This document shows positions 34,656 to 42,517 of a stretch of DNA of 64,000 nucleotides, piece by piece. Below the pieces are notes generated by a model. The model did no database searches. It saw only the letters and a program-made list of their open reading frames with translations, and was not told the DNA's origin. Where the stretch lies: the NCBI GenBank assembly GCA_018268895.1, contig JAFDVP010000001.1, positions 248,001 to 312,000 of the forward strand, read 5' to 3'. This DNA comes from Acidobacteriota bacterium. Lineage in GTDB: Bacteria > Acidobacteriota > Terriglobia > Terriglobales > Acidobacteriaceae. How positions within the stretch are numbered: position 1 is the stretch's first letter; every line of letters starts with the position of its first letter. A program made the translations under genes and the position numbers.

Positions 34656-35567
34656 TTAGCTTACGGTTGCCACCAGATAAGGTTTGACATACTGGTCTAA
34701 GAGATCGTGCACAATTCCGGTTTCTTCGTGGGACAGTTTTGTTATATAAGGAGCACCTGTTGCTCGCTGGGCAATGCCAAGATAACGAAGCGCCTCGTCG
34801 AATGCTCCCCAGATGCTGCCGTAACGGAAAATCTGCCAGACTGCAGTCAGGTCACGTTGCAGTTTCTTGGCCTGTTCGAGATCGCCGCGATGGAACGCGC
34901 GATAGAGGGCAACCGCGATTTGAGGGCAGATATTGTGTAATCCGCCGACGAATCCCGAACAGCCCATTTGCATTCCGACGACAATGAGGAATTCGCTGCC
35001 GGTCATGATGCTGAATCCCTCTACCTGATTTAGCTCAATCAGCTTTTGAAGATTGACGCAATCCTGATTGCTCTCCTTGACCCCGACAAAATGGGGTATC
35101 TGCTCGCGCAGAAGGGCCACAGTTTCAGGATGAATGTAGGTCTTGGTCGCGCCTGGATTGTCGTAGATGAAAATCGGCAGATCAACTGCGGCGGCTATCT
35201 CAGAGAAGTACGCAATCAACTGTTCTTGAGTAGGGGGGTAATAGAAAGGTGCCAGAAGCGAGAGAAAATCGACGCCCTCTCTGGCTATTAGTTTTGCCTT
35301 TTGCACAGCCCTTACCGTACTAGTCTCACCGACACCGGCCATGACTGGAACTGTATTGTTTACCTCCGCGGCGACTGTGGCTATTGCTCGCAGTTGTTCA
35401 TCGTCGGTGAGGAACGCGAATCCTCCCATGCTACCGTTTGTGAAAATACCGTCCACACCGGCTCCCAGCAAATACTGTGTCAAGCGTCGAAGACCTGCTT
35501 CATCTACGCGATCTCCATCGGTAAGCGGTGTGCCGATGGGAGGAACTACACCTGTCAGGGTGGCCAA
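34656..35567 (-). CDS. DapA/NanA-family lyase, copy B
   Basis: 303 residues, the same length as copy A at 6254-7165 and alike throughout (for example VVPPIGTPL at the start and NQDCVNLQ after the lysine). The Schiff-base lysine is in HFVGVKESN and the Tyr in IFIYDNPGAT. The substrate loop is NGSMGGFAFL, with the same Thr-to-Met and Glu-to-Gly changes from GTTGE. The two genes therefore form a distinct subfamily; they may serve two chemically related substrates or two branches of the pathway. The leftward gene is divergent from the TIM-barrel protein at 35710, with an operator between them. Confidence 0.88.
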   Translation of the reverse strand: MATLTGVVPPIGTPLTDGDRVDEAGLRRLTQYLLGAGVDGIFTNGSMGGFAFLTDDEQLRAIATVAAEVNNTVPVMAGVGETSTVRAVQKAKLIAREGVDFLSLLAPFYYPPTQEQLIAYFSEIAAAVDLPIFIYDNPGATKTYIHPETVALLREQIPHFVGVKESNQDCVNLQKLIELNQVEGFSIMTGSEFLIVVGMQMGCSGFVGGLHNICPQIAVALYRAFHRGDLEQAKKLQRDLTAVWQIFRYGSIWGAFDEALRYLGIAQRATGAPYITKLSHEETGIVHDLLDQYVKPYLVATVS

Positions 35568-35636
35568 TGTGTCTCCTTTATACGCCCCGCAGGCTTAATT
35601 GAAAAAAATGCCATCGGCGGAGTTCAGTAGACTTAT

Positions 35637-35650
35637 TATACTGTCGACAG
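35637..35650. promoter_or_regulatory. -10 TATACT overlapping operator CTGTCGACAG
   Basis: The perfect core at 35641-35650 shares CT with the rightward -10 TATACT (35637-35642). It lies between DapA copy B (leftward) and the TIM-barrel protein B (rightward), so may control both. It is the last exact core seen in the window. Confidence 0.75.
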
Positions 35651-35709
35651 ATGATCATATTTAATTTTTTCAATATGATTTTTTTTCGTATCAATCGGGA
35701 GCGCATGGT

Positions 35710-37620
35710 ATGGAGCGTCGAGACTTTATCAGTGGGCTGGCTTCGATTAGCTTAAGCGGGCTTGGAACGAATAACAAAGCAGCATGGGCAGAGCTAACGA
35801 AGAATGTCCAGAGAAGCTTCATGGAACCGGAGCAGGCAGGCCGTTGCTTCACGGATATCCGGGAAGCCCGGGCAGCAAGGCTGAATCCTGGCGACCAACT
35901 GCTCGTTCGAGAGCTGGACTCCATTGCGGCAAAGTCTACCTGGTCGAAGGAGCGAATGCGCGGCAAGTGGGAGCTTCACCCTTATCAGTTGTCCGATGCG
36001 CAAATGGGTAGGCTCCTGCTGGTGAACGATGTCGCGGGAAACGATGGGCCTTCCGCAATTCCTCCGGAATTGGAAATGAAGTTGGATCTCCCGGGTTGGT
36101 ATGCGATCTGGATCGGTGTGCCAATGCTGGACCTTAAACCTACTGTTGCGTCTTATTACGGCGGCGTTGATGCAGCTTTGGATAACGATTCCGATTACGC
36201 ACAGGTAGCGCCTGATCGCGGCACACGCCATTCGAAAATCATGGGTGCTATGAACGTCGAGGTTAGCTGCTATTGGAAGTGTGCTCGCTTGGATGGACGT
36301 ACTCTGCGCCTGCGCGTGCCCTATGGGACGTGGATATCATTTCCGTGGGGCATGGTCCGGGGCAGCATCTCCTCCCTAAATTTAGTGAAGCTCAGCAATC
36401 AACAAGTTGAAGCCTATAAAAGAGACATGTACGATTCCTCCACCAAGCGGGTAATCGTTGTGAACGATGGTTTCAGTCCTATTTTCAATGCAGGAGAGCT
36501 GGAGAGGGGCATTACTACCAGGTTTCCAGAGACGTATCGAGATAGCGATATCAAAATGTATTTTCTGCAGACGCCCTCAACCGGGGTTGCGAGTTGGCCC
36601 AGCGAGGTGACTTCGTCGCTGGGGGAGGGCATGACCGATGCGGAGTGGAAAGAACGACGCCAGGGTGACCGACGAGCCGGCGACTACATCCAATGGTCGA
36701 TCAAGAACCGCCAGGAAAGTTTTCGCGTGGCTCCCCCAATCTGCCGGAAGGGAGCAGAAGAATTTCATGCTTCGCTGCGCATGAACCTGTTTTTCAGGGA
36801 CGGTTCTATGGGCAAGGCGCTCGAAAGCTATTTCAATGGCCGTTTCTGGAAGGAGTATCCAGAGTTGCGCAAGCGGGCGAGGAGGAGCTTTGATGGTCAA
36901 CTGTCGGAAAGCATGCAGCTCGACTATGCCCAACCCAAAGTGCGCCGCTACATCATGGATATTTTGATGGAACTGGCGACTCAATACGATGTCGACGGGA
37001 TCAACATGGACTTTACACGGTGGCCCCCGATTGCCGACCCTGCGCGTCACGATTTCGACGTGCTGACGAGTTTCATCAAGGAAGTCCGGGAAGAACTGGA
37101 TCGGATAAGCCACAAGAAAGGCCGCAAACTAGCTTTGAGCGCGATGGTTGTGGATGGTTACCATGCGAAGATGACTTTGAGCGAGCAGAAGATTGATCTG
37201 CATGCATGGCTCGCTAGCAGAGCATTAGACTTCATCTGTGTTCAAGCATGGGATCACAGTCAATTCCTGGCCTGGGCAAAGCAATATAAGACTCCCTACT
37301 ACCTGGTCCATGACCAAGACCCCTGGGTTCAGGGCGGATGGCGGAATGATCCAGACTGGACGGACAACCATGACCCGCTGCCCGGAGAGGATTCACAAAC
37401 GCAACCTCCCGTCAACAACACATTGGATCCAACAGAGTATGAAGCCGGCTTCCGGGAGCGATACAAACTAGGTATCGACGGTGTCTGTCTCGTCAACAGC
37501 GCAGGAAACAGCGTGGGAAATTTCTGCCGCCGTCTTGGACATGTAAGAGAGATAGAGGAGCGGGTACAACGGCATGAGATCTGGGGGCAAAAGAGTGGAT
37601 CGCATATTCAGCTTTTATAA
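35710..37620 (+). CDS. Exported TIM-barrel glycoside-hydrolase-like protein B
   Basis: 636 residues. A twin-arginine-like start (MERRDFISGLASISLSGLG) is followed by a beta-rich N-terminal domain (about residues 30-240) and a (beta/alpha)8-like domain of the GH-like 10 (GHL10) type, with QPKVRRYIMDILMELATQY and DGINMDFTRWPP carrying acidic residues that protein A lacks. WDHSQF and GIDGVCLVNSA are further barrel segments. GGGAG lies 7 bases before ATG 35710. The same layout as protein A at 12558-14354 but low identity, so an old duplication. Predicted periplasmic or surface glycan hydrolase; the bond cleaved is unknown. Confidence 0.75.
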   Translation: MERRDFISGLASISLSGLGTNNKAAWAELTKNVQRSFMEPEQAGRCFTDIREARAARLNPGDQLLVRELDSIAAKSTWSKERMRGKWELHPYQLSDAQMGRLLLVNDVAGNDGPSAIPPELEMKLDLPGWYAIWIGVPMLDLKPTVASYYGGVDAALDNDSDYAQVAPDRGTRHSKIMGAMNVEVSCYWKCARLDGRTLRLRVPYGTWISFPWGMVRGSISSLNLVKLSNQQVEAYKRDMYDSSTKRVIVVNDGFSPIFNAGELERGITTRFPETYRDSDIKMYFLQTPSTGVASWPSEVTSSLGEGMTDAEWKERRQGDRRAGDYIQWSIKNRQESFRVAPPICRKGAEEFHASLRMNLFFRDGSMGKALESYFNGRFWKEYPELRKRARRSFDGQLSESMQLDYAQPKVRRYIMDILMELATQYDVDGINMDFTRWPPIADPARHDFDVLTSFIKEVREELDRISHKKGRKLALSAMVVDGYHAKMTLSEQKIDLHAWLASRALDFICVQAWDHSQFLAWAKQYKTPYYLVHDQDPWVQGGWRNDPDWTDNHDPLPGEDSQTQPPVNNTLDPTEYEAGFRERYKLGIDGVCLVNSAGNSVGNFCRRLGHVREIEERVQRHEIWGQKSGSHIQLL

Positions 37621-37761
37621 AGGCAAATGATTGCGGGCTTACGGTGCGTACTTTTGTGGGTGAACCATTCAGTACGCTTTATAGGAGTCATCTTGCGGCC
37701 GACCGGTATCTGGGAGTGTCCAGCCATCAATGATGGACATTAAGAGAGGTGAATTGTGTGT

Positions 37762-38715
37762 TCAGTACGGCAGTCTTTTGTCTGCACCCTTTGCCTTGAG
37801 TGTCTGCAACAAGACATTGTCACGTGCCGCGACAATGTCCGCGGTTTGGTGCACTTTAAGAATCTCATTTATGCCTGATTCCACCTTCTCAGCCATCTGG
37901 GGAGTTATATGTTCGATGTAGCCGAGGTCTGCCCACCAAGCTTCTATCGCTGGGCCAAGATGATCGAGGAAGTGTTTGATTCCCGTATCACCACCACCCA
38001 AATTCGCGTTCATAAACTGGCCAAGAACAGCCCATCGTAGCCCAGGGCCGTGTGCGATAGCGATGTCAATGTCGGTGAGGGTGGCTACCTCTTGATCTAG
38101 TAGATACAGCACCTCGCGGAAGACCGCCGCCTGAATACGGTTCGCGATATGTCCCTTTATTTCTCTCTTCATGCGGATTGGCTTTTTACCGATTTGTGCA
38201 TAAAACTGGACGGCCTGTGTAATGTTTTCCGTGGATGTTAACTTGCCTCCAACAACTTCGACGAGTGGGATTATATGTGGTGGGTTGAAAGGGTGCCCAA
38301 GCAGGACACGTGCTGGGTTAGTTGCCTCTGTCTGGAAATTCGAAACAGGAATACCCGAGGAACTACTCGCAATGATGACATTGGGGCCGACAGCGTCGGA
38401 AATATCTTTGAATAGTTGGAGCTTGAGATCTACTCTCTCTGGACCGTTTTCCTGGACGAAATCGACGTCGTTCAGAGATTCTCTCAGATTCGTAGAAAAC
38501 GACAGGTTGTTTTTATCAGCGCCAGGCTCAAGCCCTATTTCCTCCAGTAACGTCCATGCGTTATCGATATACATACGCATCTTCTTCTCGGACTCTGTAA
38601 CAGGATCGGTTGCATGTACAGCAAAACCTTTTGCGAGATAGTACGCCGCCCAACTCATCCCGATCAGCCCACAACCAACGATACCGATTGTTCTCACATT
38701 GAGATCATTTTTCAT
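37762..38715 (-). CDS. 3-hydroxyacyl-CoA dehydrogenase family protein (carnitine/L-gulonate dehydrogenase-like)
   Basis: 317 residues. The NAD motif is GIVGCGLIGMSWAAYY, the catalytic His is in LLGHPFNPPH, followed by the Glu in PLVEVVGG, and GHIANRIQAAVFRE forms the start of the helical domain. The short single-domain form matches L-carnitine dehydrogenase and lambda-crystallin (L-gulonate 3-dehydrogenase) rather than fatty-acid enzymes. It therefore probably oxidises a 3-hydroxy acid, which would suit a sugar-acid pathway. No operator copy was found upstream, and it is 130 bases from the ppdK gene, so membership of the regulon is uncertain. Confidence 0.82.
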   Translation of the reverse strand: MKNDLNVRTIGIVGCGLIGMSWAAYYLAKGFAVHATDPVTESEKKMRMYIDNAWTLLEEIGLEPGADKNNLSFSTNLRESLNDVDFVQENGPERVDLKLQLFKDISDAVGPNVIIASSSSGIPVSNFQTEATNPARVLLGHPFNPPHIIPLVEVVGGKLTSTENITQAVQFYAQIGKKPIRMKREIKGHIANRIQAAVFREVLYLLDQEVATLTDIDIAIAHGPGLRWAVLGQFMNANLGGGDTGIKHFLDHLGPAIEAWWADLGYIEHITPQMAEKVESGINEILKVHQTADIVAARDNVLLQTLKAKGADKRLPY

Positions 38716-38844
38716 ATTTCTTTGCCTGGAGGTACAAATGCACTTGCATTATTCAAATTAGCTCAACGGTAGGCTGTCAGCTTTGTGCACTGACTGCCAA
38801 ATCATGTTGCAAATGTACATTGATTAGCGTGATCGATGGCAAGC

Positions 38845-41544
38845 TCAATTAGATCGGATCTGATGAAATCGTTCGGGCAGTGATAGCGGGTAGCCGCCAT
38901 CACTGAGAGCGGTCTGAGCGACAGCAAGGCGCGCTGTTCGAATGCGAGCTGGTGAGCAAGAGACGTAGTCGATACCAAGTGTGGAGAAGAAATGTATAGA
39001 TGCAGGATCTCCTCCGTGTTCTCCGCAAATGCCGATTTTGATCTCAGGATTTGCCTCGCGCAGCCCATTGATAGCGATACGGATAAGATTTCCAACACCT
39101 TCGCGATCGAGAGTGACGAAAGGATCGGATGGTAAGATGCCATGCTCAAGGTAGTGATTGAGGAAGACGCTGGAGTCGTCGCGGGAGAGGCCGAAGGTCA
39201 TCTGCGTGAGATCATTTGTCCCGAAAGAAGCGAAGTCGACATACTGGGCGATGGTGTGAGCGCAGATGGCGGCCCGTGGCAGTTCAATCATGGTGCCGAC
39301 AAGATAGGGAATAGAGATGCCTGCCTTAGCGAAGACTTCGGATGCAACATGGTCGATGCGCTTCCTAAGCCATGACATCTCTTCGGCACTGGCGATGAGG
39401 GGAACCATGATCTCTGGAACGGTTTGATAGCCTTCCTTGATCACGTTGATGGCTGCCTGCAGGATCGCCTTGACCTGCATCTCGAGTATCTCGGGATACG
39501 TGATGCTGAGGCGACATCCGCGGTGTCCCATCATCGGGTTTGTTTCGGTGAGCGCCTGAATGCGCTCGGTAAGTTGCTTGAACTTACGGACCTCCCGGTT
39601 AGTGATGGCCGCGTTCTCCAAATCTGCGCGAGCTTGATCTAGAGAAGGGAGGAATTCATGGAGTGGTGGGTCGAGGAGGCGGATGGTCACAGGCAACGGT
39701 GACATTTCACGGAAGAGCGCTTCGAAGTCGTGCTGCTGCATGGGGAGAAGTTGTTCAAGCGGAGCCTGACGATCTTCTTGATTGGATGCGAGAATCATGG
39801 CACGGACGTGCGGGAGCCGTTCGGGAGTGAAGAACATGTGCTCGGTCCTGCAAAGACCAATGCCACGCGCCCCTGCAACACGAGCCTGCACGGCGTCGAG
39901 TGGCGTATCGGCGTTTGCGCGAACGTCGAGTGCAGCAATGTTCTTCGTCCAGTCCAGCAGAGTTTGAAGGGATTCGTTTTTCTCGTCCGGTGCACGCAGA
40001 GGTAGTTGCCCGGAAAAGATGCGGCCTGTAGAGCCGTCGAGAGAGATCCAGTCACCTCTCTGGAGCGTTTGATCGCCGATGCGAAGTAGGGACGCAGCCT
40101 TGTCGGTGACGATCTCCTTTGCTCCAGTGATGCAGCATTTGCCCATTCCGCGCGCGACCACAGCGGCGTGGCTGGTTGCTCCGCCGTGCGCTGTAAGAAA
40201 GCCTGCGGCAAGTGCCATGCCGTGAATGTCGTCGGCCGTGGTTTCGTAGCTGATGAGGATGAGCGGATCGTGATCAGGCCGTTTTGCCATACGCACGACT
40301 TCGGCAGAAGAGAAGGCGATTCTTCCAACAGCAGATCCAGGTGATGCGGGTATTCCAGTTGTAAGCAGAGTTGGCGTTGAAGCGATGAAATCGAGCTGCG
40401 GCGCAAGAATCTCGCTGATGCTGGCAGGATCAACGCGTGCGATCGCTTCATCCCTGGTGATGAGGCCTTCGGCAACCATATCGACGGCGATACGAACAGC
40501 CGCGATCCCACTTCGTTTGGCCGAGCGTGTCTGCAGCAAGAAGAGCTTGCGATTCTCGACCGTGAATTCGAAGTCCTGTACATCGCGATAATGCTGTTCG
40601 AGTTCCATGACGATGGAGGAAAGTTCTTTATAAACGTCCGGCATACTGCGTTTGAGTGATGCGATGGACACAGGTGTGTGCGCACCGGAGACGATATCTT
40701 CTCCTTGTGCATTTACGAGAAACTCCCCGAAGATCTTCCTTTCTCCAGTGGAGGGGTCGCGAGTAAAGCCGACGCCCGTGCCGCTCTCTGTGCCGGCATT
40801 GCCCATCACCATGGCCTGCACGGTGACCGCAGTGCCGAGATCATCGGAGATGCCGTTAAGCCTGCGATAGAATCTGGCGCGCTCGTTACTCCATGACTCG
40901 ATGACAGCCGTAATAGCAAGCTGCAGTTGTTGATTGCTGTTATCTGGGAACTCCCGGTCTGTAGAGCGCAAGACAATAGACTGAAGCTGATGAATTGCTT
41001 CGCGGAGAGAATCATCGGAGAGATGGTCGCTGCTGCTATGATCGGCGTAAACCGCAGTCATCACCTGATCAAGATCACTCTTCGGCACGCCGAGAACGAC
41101 TGCGCTGAACATCTGAATAAGACGACGGTACGAGTCCAGAGCAAGTCGCATAGAGCCGCTCTGTGATGCGAATCCCTCAATGGACGCCTGCGAAAGGCCG
41201 ACATTCAGAATTGTGTCCATCATGCCAGGCATGGAGACGACAGAGCCGGAGCGAACGCTGACCAGAAGGGGATTGCATGCGTTATTGAACTCGCGGCCCA
41301 TCGTCTCTCCGAGCCAACGCATGGCTGCTTCGATCTCTTCAGCAAGAGACGGGGGAAGAGTTCCGTGCTTGAAATAGTAATGGCAGGCATTTGTGCCGAT
41401 AACGAATCCTGGAGGCACCGGGATGGAGAGGCGCGACATCTGGACCAGGCCGGCACCTTTGTTGCCTAGAAGAGCGCGCATGGACGCATCGGCATCGGCA
41501 ACGCCATTTCCGAAACGGTAGACATATCGTTCACTACGCACCAT
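38845..41544 (-). CDS. ppdK: Pyruvate, phosphate dikinase
   Basis: 899 residues, normal for PPDK. The N-terminal ATP-grasp domain starts GNKGAGLVQMSRLSIPVPPG, the phosphohistidine domain carries GGATSHAAVVARGMGKCC (His of TSHAA), and the C-terminal PEP-binding barrel has GLCRTEHMFF and GICGEHGGDP with the catalytic Cys. It interconverts pyruvate and PEP with ATP and Pi. ATG 41544 is chosen: GGAG lies 7 bases upstream, and the longer reading has no homology. The start overlaps the end of the isocitrate-lyase-like gene by 11 bases, so they are probably translated together. The enzyme could serve gluconeogenesis from pyruvate made by the DapA-type lyases. Confidence 0.95.
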   Translation of the reverse strand: MVRSERYVYRFGNGVADADASMRALLGNKGAGLVQMSRLSIPVPPGFVIGTNACHYYFKHGTLPPSLAEEIEAAMRWLGETMGREFNNACNPLLVSVRSGSVVSMPGMMDTILNVGLSQASIEGFASQSGSMRLALDSYRRLIQMFSAVVLGVPKSDLDQVMTAVYADHSSSDHLSDDSLREAIHQLQSIVLRSTDREFPDNSNQQLQLAITAVIESWSNERARFYRRLNGISDDLGTAVTVQAMVMGNAGTESGTGVGFTRDPSTGERKIFGEFLVNAQGEDIVSGAHTPVSIASLKRSMPDVYKELSSIVMELEQHYRDVQDFEFTVENRKLFLLQTRSAKRSGIAAVRIAVDMVAEGLITRDEAIARVDPASISEILAPQLDFIASTPTLLTTGIPASPGSAVGRIAFSSAEVVRMAKRPDHDPLILISYETTADDIHGMALAAGFLTAHGGATSHAAVVARGMGKCCITGAKEIVTDKAASLLRIGDQTLQRGDWISLDGSTGRIFSGQLPLRAPDEKNESLQTLLDWTKNIAALDVRANADTPLDAVQARVAGARGIGLCRTEHMFFTPERLPHVRAMILASNQEDRQAPLEQLLPMQQHDFEALFREMSPLPVTIRLLDPPLHEFLPSLDQARADLENAAITNREVRKFKQLTERIQALTETNPMMGHRGCRLSITYPEILEMQVKAILQAAINVIKEGYQTVPEIMVPLIASAEEMSWLRKRIDHVASEVFAKAGISIPYLVGTMIELPRAAICAHTIAQYVDFASFGTNDLTQMTFGLSRDDSSVFLNHYLEHGILPSDPFVTLDREGVGNLIRIAINGLREANPEIKIGICGEHGGDPASIHFFSTLGIDYVSCSPARIRTARLAVAQTALSDGGYPLSLPERFHQIRSN

Positions 41545-42346
41545 GATTCTGCTCCATGCCATTCTGGCTTTGAATTGAGTCGCTGAAGATGGCCCAGGTC
41601 CTCTCAGCGGGAAGATGCGGAAAGACGATGGAGCCAAATTGCGTGTAGAAATAATGGTCGAAACCTAGTAGCTTGACCTGACGCTCGCGTTCGGCATGGT
41701 CTGCTTCGCTGAATTGCTCGCCGAAGAGACGCGAAGAGTAGCAGAAGGCCAGCCGCTTTGTAGGGAACGCTGTACGAATTTCCATCGCAAATTTTCTAGC
41801 TTCAAGAGGGTTGAAGCCAGTGCTCTTGTAGCAGAGAACATCAGCAGTTGGTGCATACATTAGACACCGGGCGATTGCTGCATCGGTGCCTCCGCAGTAT
41901 CCCTGGAGGTTCTCCTGCGTTGTGGCGCCGCTGAGATAGCGCTGGTCGCACGCGTCACCATTGCCATCGATCGCTACAGCTGTTTTGGCTTCCGTGCAGG
42001 CAAAGAGAGCGAGCTTGATGCCTAGAGAGGCCGCAGTTGCTTTTGCAGACTGTAGCTTCCGTAATACACACTCAATTGAGGTGAGCGCTGGACCAGATGG
42101 GCGCGACGGATGGCTCGTCTGGTGGCAATATTCCCCTAATCGTATCGCGATCGCACCTGCATTCATAAGGTGCTTTACAAGATGAAGAGAGTTGTCGAAA
42201 TTAGGAGATCCTACGGGCCATGGTGTTGCCGTGGAGTGCAAGGTTGAGAGAGGCATTTGTTCGATCCTTTGTGTGATTCGAATGAGGGCCTGGCAAGGCA
42301 GCCCATTTCCTATGTCGCGACCATACAGATCGAGCGAGTATGGCAT
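41534..42346 (-). CDS. Truncated isocitrate-lyase-like protein, active site lost
   Basis: 270 residues. Segments match isocitrate lyase: SLDLYGRDIGN (compare SLYPANSVP), LMNAGAIAIRLGE (compare MIEAGAAGVHFED), RYLSGATTQEN (compare FLTGERTAEG), AIARCLMYAPTADVLCY and EARKFAMEIRTAFPTKRLAF. The first about 130 residues of the family are missing, the metal-site region DAEAGFGG is not recognisable, and the catalytic KKCGH is replaced by a stretch reading CHQTSHP. The frame is intact and coupled to ppdK by an 11-base overlap, so this is more likely a pseudoenzyme or domesticated fragment than fresh decay. ATG 42346 keeps the homologous start; ATG 42256 has the better ribosome site (AAAGGA). Confidence 0.68.
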   Translation of the reverse strand: MPYSLDLYGRDIGNGLPCQALIRITQRIEQMPLSTLHSTATPWPVGSPNFDNSLHLVKHLMNAGAIAIRLGEYCHQTSHPSRPSGPALTSIECVLRKLQSAKATAASLGIKLALFACTEAKTAVAIDGNGDACDQRYLSGATTQENLQGYCGGTDAAIARCLMYAPTADVLCYKSTGFNPLEARKFAMEIRTAFPTKRLAFCYSSRLFGEQFSEADHAERERQVKLLGFDHYFYTQFGSIVFPHLPAERTWAIFSDSIQSQNGMEQNHGA

Positions 42347-42349
42347 CAA

Positions 42350-42517
42350 CCCTTGCTAGGACAAATCGGACGAGTGACCGGAAAGCTTTCCTGAATAGAT
42401 GAATGGATATTTTTGCGATATGTATGAACTGTGCATATTGCTAATTAGATATGCGGTGGATGCGGTGGTCTGACCAGATAGACCGTAACGGAGCAAATCT
42501 ACTAGACTCTGCGGATA
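42350..42517. promoter_or_regulatory. Divergent promoter region of the ppdK operon and TPR regulator
   Basis: 168 bases between the leftward icl-like/ppdK operon and the rightward TPR gene. It is AT-richer than its flanks and holds no copy of the CTGTCGACAG operator. No clear -35/-10 pair was assigned. Confidence 0.4.
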
